NCBI RefSeq assembly: GCF_023101165.1
Contig: NZ_CP078076.1
Location: 1,550,001-1,614,000, forward strand
Direction of reading: 5' to 3'
Source of the DNA: Microbacterium sufflavum
GTDB taxonomy: Bacteria; Actinomycetota; Actinomycetes; Actinomycetales; Microbacteriaceae
Length of the DNA: 64,000 bases
In this document: positions 57,201-64,000 of the stretch, piece after piece
Numbering within the stretch: position 1 is the stretch's first letter
Layout: every line of letters begins with the position of its first letter
Made by a program: the position numbers and the translations under genes
Notes under the pieces: generated by a model
The model's database searches: none
Told to the model about the DNA's origin: nothing
Seen by the model: only the letters and a program-made list of their open reading frames with translations

Positions 57201-58083
57201 CGAAGGGGATCGCGAAGCCGGCGCCCGCCGGGGCCCACAGGTACGACGTCGGGGTGTCCTGCCCGGTGATCTCGGCGCCGTACGACCAGCCCATCAGGTA
57301 CCGGTGCGACTGCCGCTGGGCGAAGTAGGAGCCGTTCCATCCCGTGTCGTGCCCGAAGCCCGATTGTGAGGGGCCGCCCCAGCCGACGGCACCCGTCCAG
57401 CCGCCGGTGCCGGTGAAGCCGCCGATGATCCAGTCCTTGATCGGGTTGCCGCCGGCCATGGTCCAGTTCCAGCGGTCGCGGCGCGCGAGGCTGAAGCGAA
57501 CCTCCTGCCACCGGCTGCCGTCGACGGCCGATGCGCGGTGCACGCGGATGCTGTCCGGAGGGAGCTGGTCGGGACGGGCGCCGTCGAGGAGCCCGTCGAC
57601 GGTCTTGGCCGGCAGCTGTGCCGGCGCGAAAGCGGCCGTCCCCGAGGGTGTCGTGGTGATCTGCTCGGGCGTTCCCACGCCGTTGTAGTTCTCCTTCCAC
57701 CCCTCGCGTCCGCGGCCGATCATGACCCAGCCTCCGCCGAGGGTGGTCTGGTCGCAGTAGAACTGCTGCGGGTCCACGAGCGTGGGCGTGACCAACCAGT
57801 ACACCCCGTCCGCCGACCCGGGGTTGTTCTGCTTGATCTCCCAGCAGGAGGCGGCCGCGGTCTCCGGGGTGAGCCCGTCCGGTGCGCTGGCGCCCGCCAC
57901 CGGAGCGTTCTCGGTCGGCGCGTTCTCGGTCGCCGCGTTCTCGACGGGCGCGTTCGCGTCGAGCGCGTTCTCGGTCGCTGAGGCGCCGAGTGGCGCCAGG
58001 AGCGAGCCCGCCAGGACCGCGACCGTCGCGATCCCCACGAGGGCGCCCGCGCGGGCGGAGCCCCTCTGCGTGCTTCTGGTCAT
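54217..58083 (-). CDS. Secreted fibrinogen-like / propeller / Fn3 giant, paralog 1
   Basis: 1288 residues. A signal peptide (cleavage near GASA-T, residue 36) precedes a run of N-A-P-V/T-E repeats (about 38-62). A fibrinogen C-terminal-like domain follows from Cys80 (SCWEIKQ, GVYWLVTPTL, FYCDQTTLGGGWVMIGRGREGW) to about 290. Residues about 310-740 are propeller-like, with recurring ALPDGRVAIGGQFT and FAGGNFRYVQ units. Then come Fn3 (about 750-830), a galactose-binding-like domain ending in SVHANYRATPDLGFDL, a second Fn3, an Asp/Pro-rich linker and a second galactose-binding-like domain to the C-terminus. No sorting signal is seen. AGGAAGGA fixes the ATG. It looks like a surface or matrix carbohydrate-binding protein. 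Confidence 0.85.
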   Translation of the reverse strand: MTRSTQRGSARAGALVGIATVAVLAGSLLAPLGASATENALDANAPVENAATENAPTENAPVAGASAPDGLTPETAAASCWEIKQNNPGSADGVYWLVTPTLVDPQQFYCDQTTLGGGWVMIGRGREGWKENYNGVGTPEQITTTPSGTAAFAPAQLPAKTVDGLLDGARPDQLPPDSIRVHRASAVDGSRWQEVRFSLARRDRWNWTMAGGNPIKDWIIGGFTGTGGWTGAVGWGGPSQSGFGHDTGWNGSYFAQRQSHRYLMGWSYGAEITGQDTPTSYLWAPAGAGFAIPFAQMFVRPQLKLADLDFGTVPATGTAASTLRSIPDSNAQRTVWGVSGLANGKDGELNVEVAEFGQVGNTVFAGGNFRYVQQSRDGAGRVEQPYLAGFDVNSGQWVSTFRPQLNGQVKAIAALPDGRVAIGGQFTQVDGTPQVGLAFLDPATGRLSGPQVAVQSRAVGAVPSVHDLDVKNGYLYVAGAMTHLTAVGSGKSASAWNGGRILLSTSTPDTNWNANLNGTAIAVDASDRGDRTYFSGYFTRKQTTSTPSAVALQTEAGAPLVSPLWVPTFSEATIDANGDYQGYIWQNGVTEVGDRVYLGGSQHSLFSYDRSTFQLVGGSIAHEGGDMQTVDDNGSVVIAGCHCGDEVYQDKYLKREITEPWTEVDKINLAGAWDAATGHYIPDWSPVVRSRAGQGVWGSFFDSTGTLWVGGDLTDSMRAGGVNQWSGGFIRFAPRDSTAPTTPGPISATPTASGDQQVLTWGGSTDAGGGLVYEVLRGNRVVATTTAATYTAPVTAEPTNWFVRARDAVGNRSASTAAFTVEPAPASALTLIGNGDTWSWRSSTDPLPSTWSEADFDDADWTVGRALFGRGISGATTDLDPSDAATKPVSAQFRKSFAVQDAASVVDGTVSVIANDGVILYLNGKELGRVRMPDGTPTQNTTATAVVSQKTASGARSVFSVPAGALVDGTNVLAASVHANYRATPDLGFDLAFTARRSTAPGPVTDLTATATADSATLSWTAPASANTAASYVITRAGNQVGTVAAPETAFTETDLAASTAYEYGVTALGADGEASPVTAVTATTTATAPDPVPDPDAGGDQKADPDQDAAPDADPAADAVTVAEGSTWSWRSSTEALPADWNAVGFDDSDWSTGEALFGRGVTSATTDLGAGGDSAPLSAQFRHTFTVDDPAAVHDGSVTVVADDGVVLYLNGVELGRSNLPDGAITVETYATAAPRATTAAAHRVTFTVPAKLLAKGENVLAASVHANFHLSPDLSFDLGLTMPRG
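57898..57972 (-). repeat. Short coding repeat near the N-terminus of paralog 1
   Basis: Imperfect 12-15-base direct repeats (core GCGTTCTCGGTCG on the plus strand) encode the series E-N-A, N-A-P-V, E-N-A-A, T-E-N-A-P. The next paralog lacks this stretch, so it is a recent expansion or a linker that varies in length. Confidence 0.7.
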
Positions 58084-58123
58084 TGTTGTTCCTTCCTGAT
58101 GGGGGGCGGGGTGCGGCGTGAGG

Positions 58124-61100
58124 TCAGCCGCGAGCCATGGTCATGGCGAGGTCGAAGCTCAGATCCGGTGTGGTGCGGTAGTTGGCGTGCACCGAGGCGG
58201 CGAGCACGTTCGTGCCCTTCACCAGCAGGCGGGCGGGAACGACGAACGAGACGCGGCGTGCCGAGGCGCCCCGAGCAGCCGCCGACGCCGAGGCGAACGT
58301 GTTCTGGCCGATCGCGCCGCCCGGCATGCGCGCCCGGCCGAGCTCGACGCCGTTGAGGTACACGACCACGCCGTCGTCGGCGATCACCGTGACCGTGCCG
58401 TCTCGCACGGTGGCGGGGTGGGTGACGGTGAACTCGTGGCGGAACTGGGCGCTGATCGGCGAGGGCGACTGATGGCCGGGATCGATGTCGGTCGCGACGC
58501 GCGCACCCCGGCCGAGCAGCGCCGCGCCCGTCGCCCATCCCGAGGCGTCGAAGCCGAGCGTGTTCCATCCGGCGGGGAGGGCGGCGTTCGTGTACCGCCA
58601 TGACCACGCGGATCCGTTCGCGATCGCGATGGGCGCGTCCGCCGTGGTGCTGGCCTGAAGGGTCGCCGCGGTCGAGGCCTGTCCGTCGGCCGCGACGGCG
58701 ACCACGGTGTAGCGGTGTCCCGCCGAGGCGGCGAGGTCTCCGTCGGAGAACGCGACGGTCGGCGCGGCGACGATGCCCACCTGCTTCCCGTCACGGCGGA
58801 TCACGTACGACGCCGGGGCCGTGCCCCCGGCCGGGGCGCGCCACGTGAGGGCGATCGTGTCGGCGGTGCTCGTCGCGGACAGGCCGGTGACGGGCTGCGG
58901 TGGGGCAGCGCGCTCGCCGATGAGGGCCAGGTCGAATCCGAGGGCGGGCCGTGCGCGGTCGGCGGTGTGCACCGAGACGGCGAGCACGTTCGTGCCCTCG
59001 ATCAGGGCGTCCGCGGGGATCGGGATCACCACCCTCCCCCCGGCCGCCTCGGGCGGTGAGACGGCCTGCGTTGCGAGTGTGTCCGCGGTGACCTGTCCGT
59101 CCGGCATGCGGATGCGTCCGAGTTCAGTGCCGTTGAGTGTGAGCACGGCGCCGTCGTCGGCGATCACGGAGACGCGTGCGTTCGTGACGGTGGCAGCGTT
59201 CTGCACCTCGAACGACTTGCGGAACTGCGCGCTCAGCGGTCGCCCGCCCCCACGGCTGAGCGTGGTGGCTGCACCCCGAACCCCGGCGCCGAACAGTCCG
59301 GACCCGGTGTGCCAGGAGGAGTCGTCGAAGCCCGGCGTCGTCCAGTCGGAGGGAGGGGCGGTCGCCGAATAGCGGCACGCCCAGGTGTCGCGGTCGCCGA
59401 TGAACGTGAGGTCGGCCGGGGAGGGGGGCTGCACGACGAAGGCCGCGGTGCCCGCCGACCGGTTGCCCGCGGTGTCACGCGCTCTGACCTGGTACGCGGT
59501 GGGGTCGGCGGTGATCGGCACGGTGTAGGTCGATGCCGTGGTGGTGGCGACCACACGGTCCCCGCGCAGCACCTCGTAGACGACGTCCGTGGTGTCGGTC
59601 GACGCGCCCCAGGTGAGCACGGCCTGCTCGCCGCCCGCGACCGGGGTGGAGGTGATCGGCCCCGGGGTGGTGGGCGGCGTGCTGTCCCCCGGGGCGAACC
59701 GGGCGAAGCCACCCGACCACTGCGTCGAACCGCCGGCGCGGACCGAGCGGTCGAGGTCACCGCCGACCCACAGCGCTCCCGCGCTGTCGACGAAGCTGCG
59801 CTGCACGCCGAGGTGACCCGCGAAGCCGAGCCGCGGCGCCCAGTCGGGGAGGAAGACGCCGGTGGCCCCATCCCAGGCGCCCAGGCCGTCGAGGCGATCG
59901 ACCTGGAGCGCCCTCGCCCGCATCTTGCGCGTCTTCCGCTTCAGCGTCTCACCCTGGTACTGGTAGGTGTAGCGCCCGCACGCGCAGCCGCCGATCACCA
60001 CCGTTCCGGCGGCGAGGATGCTCCGGATGTCGGAGCCGCCCGAGGCCGTCGACCCGGTGAGCACGCGAAAGGTCGCGTGGTCGTACGCGGCGATCGAGCG
60101 GCGCGTGGAACCGAGGTAGACGCGCCCGCCCGTCTCCACCACGGCGCGTGCAGGGACTCCGGTCGCGCTGAACGCCGGTGCCCACAGGGGAGGCACCGGA
60201 GCGGCACCCGGCGCGGTCGTCAGCGCGGCCGCGCTCCGGGACGGGGTGGTGCGCGTCGCCGTGAAGTACCCGGCGACGTACGCGCGGTCGCCGAGGTCGG
60301 ACGCGTCGATCGCCAGCGCGGTGCCGTTCAGATCGGGGTTCCACTCCGGGTCGGGGAGGCCGGTGGCGAGGTCGATCCGTCCGCCGTTGTGCGCGGGCGT
60401 CGCGGTGTCGGCGTCCGCGGCGGACAGGTGGGTGAACGACCCTGCGAGGTAGAGCTCGTCGCCGTGCACGTCGAGCCCGAGCACCGCCGGTGTGCGCGCG
60501 GTCTCGCGCTGCTCCACCGTCACCTGGGGGCCGGCCAGGCGGCCGGTGCTCGGGTCGAGCAGGGCGAGCCCCGGTTGCGGCGCGCCGTCGACGGTCGTGA
60601 ACCGGCCGCCGATCGCCAGGCGACCGTCGGGCAGGGTGGTCATGGCGGTCACCTCGCCGTCCAGGTCCGGTCGGAATCGCGGGAGCCATTCGCCCGTCGT
60701 CACATCGAAGGCCGCGAGGTACGGCTGCTCCGCACGACCGATCCCCGACTCGGTGCGCTGCACGTACCGGAAGTCGCCGCCGACGAACACGCTCGCGCCC
60801 GCCTGCCCGAAGGCGCGCACGGCGGCACTCCCGTCCTCGTCCTCCGCCGACTGGGCCACACCCCACTGCGTCTTCATCGCGGTGCTGCGGGGGAGGGCGC
60901 GCACGGCTGCGGCGGGCGTGCCGGTGGCGGGTGCCGTCGGGAACGAGAGATCGGACAGCCGGAGCTTCGGGCGGACGAAGACCTGCGCGAACGGGATCGC
61001 GTAGCCCTCGCCCGCCGGAGCCCACAGGTACGACGAGCTGTCGCCGGTTCCGGTCACCGTGCGGCCGTACGCCCACCCCGCCTTCTTCTTGTGCGTCGCG

Positions 61101-61777
61101 CGGTGGACGAACGACGAGACATGCCACCCGTCACCCTCCCCGAAGGTCCGGGTGCTCCCACCGGTGCCGCTCGTGCCGTCGAACACCCAGTTGCGCACGG
61201 GGTTGGCGCCGCCCAGCGCCCAGGTCCAGCGGTCGCGCTGCTGGATGCGGAAGCGCACCTCCTGACCGTAGGTCCCGTCGATCGAGGAGGCGCGGTGAAC
61301 CCGCACGCCGTCTGCGAGCTTGTCGACCCGGCCCCCGTCGAGGAGGCCGTCCACGGTCTTCGCCGGAAGCTGGATCGGGGTGAAGGCGCCGGGGCCGTCC
61401 GGCGTCTCGGCGAGCTGCGTCGGTGCGCCCTGCCCGGCGTAGTCCTCGCTCCACCCCTCGCGGCCACGCCCGATCATCACCCATCCGCCGCCGTACTCCT
61501 CCTGAGCGCAGTAGAACTGCTGCGGAGCGACGAGCGTCGGCGTGACCAGCCAGTAGACGCCGTCGTCCGAATCGGGGTCGTTCTGCTTGATCTCCCAGCA
61601 CGATGCGGCGGCGGTCTCGGCGGTGCGTCCGTCGGGAGCTGCGCTCCCGGTCCCGGCGGCGCGCGCGGAGGGCGCCGACAGGGGTGCGAGCAGAGAGCCG
61701 CCCAGCGTGGCCGCGGCGGCCAGCGCCATCAGCGTGCGCACAGATCTGTTCCCCCACCGAATCGCGTCGGTTCGCAT
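58124..61777 (-). CDS. Secreted fibrinogen-like / propeller / Fn3 giant, paralog 2
   Basis: 1217 residues with the same domain order as its neighbour: signal peptide (to about 41), fibrinogen-like domain from Cys60 (SCWEIKQ, FYCAQEEYGGGWVMIGRGREGW), propeller-like region with TLPDGRLAIGGRFT units, Fn3, galactose-binding-like, Fn3 and galactose-binding-like domains, ending SVHANYRTTPDLSFDLAMTMARG. In this copy the fibrinogen domain reads YCAQ where paralog 1 has YCDQ. Start ATG 61777 is supported by GAAGGA seven bases upstream; the frame is open to 61876 but without a ribosome site. The two genes are 40 bases apart and clearly arose by tandem duplication. Confidence 0.85.
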   Translation of the reverse strand: MRTDAIRWGNRSVRTLMALAAAATLGGSLLAPLSAPSARAAGTGSAAPDGRTAETAAASCWEIKQNDPDSDDGVYWLVTPTLVAPQQFYCAQEEYGGGWVMIGRGREGWSEDYAGQGAPTQLAETPDGPGAFTPIQLPAKTVDGLLDGGRVDKLADGVRVHRASSIDGTYGQEVRFRIQQRDRWTWALGGANPVRNWVFDGTSGTGGSTRTFGEGDGWHVSSFVHRATHKKKAGWAYGRTVTGTGDSSSYLWAPAGEGYAIPFAQVFVRPKLRLSDLSFPTAPATGTPAAAVRALPRSTAMKTQWGVAQSAEDEDGSAAVRAFGQAGASVFVGGDFRYVQRTESGIGRAEQPYLAAFDVTTGEWLPRFRPDLDGEVTAMTTLPDGRLAIGGRFTTVDGAPQPGLALLDPSTGRLAGPQVTVEQRETARTPAVLGLDVHGDELYLAGSFTHLSAADADTATPAHNGGRIDLATGLPDPEWNPDLNGTALAIDASDLGDRAYVAGYFTATRTTPSRSAAALTTAPGAAPVPPLWAPAFSATGVPARAVVETGGRVYLGSTRRSIAAYDHATFRVLTGSTASGGSDIRSILAAGTVVIGGCACGRYTYQYQGETLKRKTRKMRARALQVDRLDGLGAWDGATGVFLPDWAPRLGFAGHLGVQRSFVDSAGALWVGGDLDRSVRAGGSTQWSGGFARFAPGDSTPPTTPGPITSTPVAGGEQAVLTWGASTDTTDVVYEVLRGDRVVATTTASTYTVPITADPTAYQVRARDTAGNRSAGTAAFVVQPPSPADLTFIGDRDTWACRYSATAPPSDWTTPGFDDSSWHTGSGLFGAGVRGAATTLSRGGGRPLSAQFRKSFEVQNAATVTNARVSVIADDGAVLTLNGTELGRIRMPDGQVTADTLATQAVSPPEAAGGRVVIPIPADALIEGTNVLAVSVHTADRARPALGFDLALIGERAAPPQPVTGLSATSTADTIALTWRAPAGGTAPASYVIRRDGKQVGIVAAPTVAFSDGDLAASAGHRYTVVAVAADGQASTAATLQASTTADAPIAIANGSAWSWRYTNAALPAGWNTLGFDASGWATGAALLGRGARVATDIDPGHQSPSPISAQFRHEFTVTHPATVRDGTVTVIADDGVVVYLNGVELGRARMPGGAIGQNTFASASAAARGASARRVSFVVPARLLVKGTNVLAASVHANYRTTPDLSFDLAMTMARG

Positions 61778-61932
61778 CGTGTCCTTCCGGAGTGATCCGC
61801 GGCGGAGCGCGGGCTCGGCGTCGCTCCCGGTGGGGGTCCCGGGTCGGACGGCGCCTAGGTCGCTGCGTCCGAGCATGCCGCCGGCACGCTCGGAGTCCTG
61901 CGCACTCCTCGGTTCATGGCACGAGTGGCGCG

Positions 61933-61966
61933 CTTCGGGGGCGGACGCCGGTGTCCGCCCCCGAAG
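61933..61966 (-). terminator. Terminator hairpin after the TagD-like gene
   Basis: A perfect 14-bp stem (CTTCGGGGGCGGAC at 61933-61946, complement at 61953-61966) with a six-base loop, 12 bases beyond the stop of the minus-strand cytidylyltransferase gene. It isolates that gene from the fibrinogen-like pair. Confidence 0.88.
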
Positions 61967-61978
61967 GGTCGCGTCGCG

Positions 61979-62434
61979 TCAGCGGGTGGACGCCGTAGCG
62001 GCGCCGGCCGCGTTGGCGGTGATGGCGTCGAGCGCACGACGGAGCGCGGAGCTCGACGTGTGCGCGGTGTACGGGAAGTAGACGACTTCGACGCCGACCT
62101 CGGCGAACTCGCGCTCGAGGCGCAGGCCCTTGTCGGTGCCTCGCCAGTCGTCGCCCTTGAAGAAGTGCGTGAACTGCACGTCTCTCCAGGAGTCCATCTT
62201 CGAGGGCGTGGTCTCGATGTAGACGTCGTCCACGAACGAGATGTGCTTGACGATCTCTGCGCGCTCGGCGGTCGGGATGACCGGCTCGATGCCCTTGACC
62301 TGCCGCAGCATCTCGTCGCTCACGACGCCCGCGATCAGGATGTCGCAGTGCTGCTTGGCATGCCGGAGCAGATTCAGATGCCCCACATGGAAAAGGTCGA
62401 ATGCTCCGACGGCATAGCCGATACGCGTCCCCAT
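61979..62434 (-). CDS. Glycerol-3-phosphate cytidylyltransferase-like nucleotidyltransferase
   Basis: 151 residues, a little longer than TagD (about 130). The nucleotidyltransferase motif is GAFDLFHVGHLNLLRHAK (HxGH), followed by the helix VVSDEMLRQVKG, which resembles the substrate-binding loop. The second signature, R-T-E-G-I-S-T-T in TagD, is replaced by FPYTAHTSSSALR. So transfer of CMP or AMP to a phosphorylated polyol is likely, but glycerol-3-phosphate itself is not assured. CTGGGGAG precedes the ATG. Nearby glycosyltransferase genes support a role in wall teichoic acid or glycopolymer synthesis. Confidence 0.88.
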   Translation of the reverse strand: MGTRIGYAVGAFDLFHVGHLNLLRHAKQHCDILIAGVVSDEMLRQVKGIEPVIPTAERAEIVKHISFVDDVYIETTPSKMDSWRDVQFTHFFKGDDWRGTDKGLRLEREFAEVGVEVVYFPYTAHTSSSALRRALDAITANAAGAATASTR

Positions 62435-62601
62435 GATCTCCCCAGATCACTAAATCCCCAGTTAAGCGGATCCCCACCCACTTAATGCGACTCCCACAGC
62501 CGCGCTGCCAGAGTCTATCAGACGCGGGTTTCCCCGCCCATAGGTCGGCGTGAAACGATGGAGCGCGCAGGCGCGGTGCCTGCCGAGCGAAGGGGACTCG
62601 A

Positions 62602-63774
62602 GTGGGGCCAGCCGTCACGGTCATCGTGCCGACGTTCAACGAGCGCGACAACGTCGCCGAGCTCGTGGCGCGCACGGCGGCGGCGCTTGCCGGGCGGCAG
62701 GCGGAGATCCTGTTCGTGGACGACAGCTCGGACGACACCGTCGCGGAGGTCGAACGCGTGGCCGTCGACGCGCCGCTCCCGGTGCGGGTGATCCATCGCG
62801 CCGAGAACACCGGCGGGCTCGGCGGTGCCGTCGTGCTCGGGTTGCACGCCGCAGCCGCTGACCTCTGCATCGTGATGGACGGCGACCTCCAGCACCCGCC
62901 CGAGCTGCTGCCCGCGCTCCTCGACCGGCACGCCGAGGGCGGGGCGGACGTGGTCGCGGCATCGCGCTACATCGGCGGCGGCGACACCAGCGGCCTCGGC
63001 ACGGCGCTGCGCTTCGGGGTGTCCCGCGCGGCCACGTGGCTGACCAGGGCCATGTTCCCCATCCGGCTGGCCCGCAGCACCGACCCCATGACGGGCTTCT
63101 TCCTCGTGGACCGGTCGCGCCTCGACCTCGACGGCTTGAAGCCGCAGGGGTTCAAGATCCTGCTGGAGATCCTGGCGCGCAACGACCTGCGCATCGCCGA
63201 AGTGCCGATGGAGTTCGCCGAGCGGCGGCACGGGACGTCGAAGGCGAGTATCCGCCAGGGCGCCACGTTCATCGCCCATCTCGCTCGGCTGCGCTTCGGC
63301 AAGATGTCGCTCTTCGCGCTGATCGGCGTCATCGGGGCCGTGGCGAACCTCGGCATCATGTGGGCGCTGACGGCCGCGGGCGTGCCGTACGTCTGGGCGG
63401 CGATCATCGGCGCCGAGGTCACCATCATCGGCAACTTCCTCTTGCAGGAGCGCTTCGTGTTCGCCGACATGCGCACGGACGCCCGAGCGCTCGGCATCCG
63501 CTTCGCGAGCTCCTTCGCGTTCAACAACGTCGAGGCGGCGCTGCGCATCCCCGTCATGGCGCTCATGGTCGAGACCTGGCACATCTCCAGCGTGCTGGCC
63601 ACGGCCCTGTCGCTGATCGTGGCGTTCTTCGCGCGCTTCCTCTTCCATTCGCTCGTCGTGTACGCGCCGCAGCGTCGCCGTCGTGGCGAGAGCGCGGAGC
63701 CCGAGACCGACACCGCGGCGCAGCGCGTGATCCGCGCGATCGACGTCGAGGTGATGAAACCGGGCGAGCTCTGA
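62602..63774 (+). CDS. GT2 polyprenyl-phosphate glycosyltransferase with GtrA domain
   Basis: 390 residues. An N-terminal dolichol-phosphate-mannose-synthase-like GT2 domain (about 1-225) has IVPTFNERDNV, LFVDDSSDDT and the metal motif VMDGDLQHPPEL, followed by SRYIGGGD and DPMTGFFLVDR. A GtrA domain with four transmembrane helices follows (about 232-365), starting FALIGVIGAVANLGIMWAL. Such fusions make and present polyprenyl-phosphate-linked sugars for glycosylation outside the cell. Start GTG 62602 follows AAGGGG by eight bases. It is divergent from the TagD-like gene. Confidence 0.92.
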   Translation: MGPAVTVIVPTFNERDNVAELVARTAAALAGRQAEILFVDDSSDDTVAEVERVAVDAPLPVRVIHRAENTGGLGGAVVLGLHAAAADLCIVMDGDLQHPPELLPALLDRHAEGGADVVAASRYIGGGDTSGLGTALRFGVSRAATWLTRAMFPIRLARSTDPMTGFFLVDRSRLDLDGLKPQGFKILLEILARNDLRIAEVPMEFAERRHGTSKASIRQGATFIAHLARLRFGKMSLFALIGVIGAVANLGIMWALTAAGVPYVWAAIIGAEVTIIGNFLLQERFVFADMRTDARALGIRFASSFAFNNVEAALRIPVMALMVETWHISSVLATALSLIVAFFARFLFHSLVVYAPQRRRRGESAEPETDTAAQRVIRAIDVEVMKPGEL

Positions 63775-63826
63775 GGCCGGCGCTCTACCATGGACCTGAC
63801 CGGCAGGGGGCCGGGCTGCTGGGGGA

Positions 63827-64000
63827 GTGGTGAAAAGAGCGATCTTCGACGCCAAGACGCGTCTGCTGATGCGGAACGACCGACGCGCCTTCGAGGTGAT
63901 GGTCCGCAATGAACGTCTGGGGGGCGCGGCCTTCGAGGAACTGTCGCGGGGCGCGGCGACCCGCATCGCGCTGCACGCGTTCGACTCGTCGCCGTTCTAT
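63827..64000 (+). CDS. Start of a possible CapK/PaaK-like adenylate-forming ligase, cut by window end
   Basis: Only the first 58 residues are visible (open to the last base). Two consecutive GTG codons at 63827 and 63830 follow GGGGGAG; the second has better spacing. The peptide reads KRAIFDAKTRLLMRNDRRAF, then LGGAAFEELSRGAATRIALHAFDSSPFY. The final H-A-x-D-S-S-P-F-Y resembles the N-terminal part of phenylacetate-CoA ligase/CapK proteins, which often lie in polysaccharide loci. This is a tentative match because the catalytic domains are outside the window. Confidence 0.55.
   Translation, partial: MVKRAIFDAKTRLLMRNDRRAFEVMVRNERLGGAAFEELSRGAATRIALHAFDSSPFY

Noticed and set aside
61778..61876. 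An N-terminal extension of fibrinogen-like paralog 2 starting at 61876
   Set aside because: The added 33 residues precede a normal signal peptide and have no ribosome site, whereas ATG 61777 has GAAGGA at proper spacing.
62424..62490. Repeated TCCCCA units upstream of the TagD-like gene as operator copies
   Set aside because: They are direct repeats without the ATGGGGA-N4-TCCCCAT spacing. One of them is simply the ribosome site and start region of the minus-strand gene.

Overview
The window is high-GC DNA (roughly 70%) with very dense coding, frequent ATGA/GTGA start-stop overlaps and actinobacterial protein families such as LytS/LytTR regulators, PknB-like kinases, FHA proteins, WXG100 proteins, mycoredoxin-like proteins and DtxR/IdeR-type iron boxes. 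It looks like a chromosomal piece of a Microbacteriaceae-type actinobacterium, most likely Microbacterium or a close relative (inference). I see no tRNA, rRNA, CRISPR, insertion sequence or phage gene. No gene-free stretch exceeds 300 bases. The longest gaps are 2954-3176, 40017-40254 and 61778-61978, and they hold terminators, leader hairpins and promoters.

1-9.5 kb: the 3' part of a secreted subtilisin-like protease, then a carbon-uptake block. This block has CstA and its small YbdD/YjiX partner, a LytS-type histidine kinase, a LytTR response regulator, a small membrane protein and a sodium:solute symporter of the acetate/pyruvate class. 9.6-17.2 kb: housekeeping and metabolic genes (pirin, a GNAT protein, RecQ helicase, a long acyl-CoA dehydrogenase/oxidase, a zinc alcohol dehydrogenase and 3-methyladenine glycosylase I).

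17.2-44.8 kb: the most interesting part, a type VII secretion-like island. Ten plus-strand genes, almost all overlapping by 1-4 bases, encode a 2022-residue membrane-anchored Ig-like/Fn3 protein, a MoxR ATPase, a DUF58 protein and a membrane transglutaminase-fold protein that has lost its catalytic cysteine. These are followed by an RDD-FHA protein, a PP2C phosphatase, an FHA protein, a transmembrane Ser/Thr kinase, an FHA-helix-turn-helix protein and a 1490-residue EssC/EccC-like triple ATPase with an N-terminal ubiquitin-like plus FHA region. A WXG100-like gene follows. On the opposite strand lies an operon for a 762-residue protein with a WXG-type N-terminus, a 57-residue lipoprotein and a 93-residue WXG100-size protein. 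The known channel partners (EccB/D/E, EsaA/EssA/EssB) and a mycosin are absent from the window. Three promoters, upstream of the giant protein, the WXG100 gene and the 762-residue gene, carry the same palindrome, ATGGGGA-N4-TCCCCAT, each 22-23 bases before a TAnnnT -10 element. This ties the three transcription units into one apparent regulon. My reading is a phospho-threonine-controlled secretion or cell-envelope machine with its substrates.

44.8-54.2 kb: malate dehydrogenase, a zinc metallopeptidase, prolyl aminopeptidase, and a six-gene minus-strand operon (family-3 solute-binding-like lipoprotein, CDF cation transporter, haloacetate-dehalogenase-like hydrolase, glutaredoxin-like protein, GPH/MFS transporter, aldehyde dehydrogenase). 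A stand-alone siderophore-interacting-protein domain is preceded by two overlapping iron boxes. 54.2-64 kb: two tandem paralogous secreted giants with fibrinogen-like, propeller, Fn3 and galactose-binding-like domains. They are followed by wall/polysaccharide genes: a TagD-like cytidylyltransferase, a GT2-GtrA glycosyltransferase and the start of a possible CapK/PaaK-like ligase cut by the window edge.
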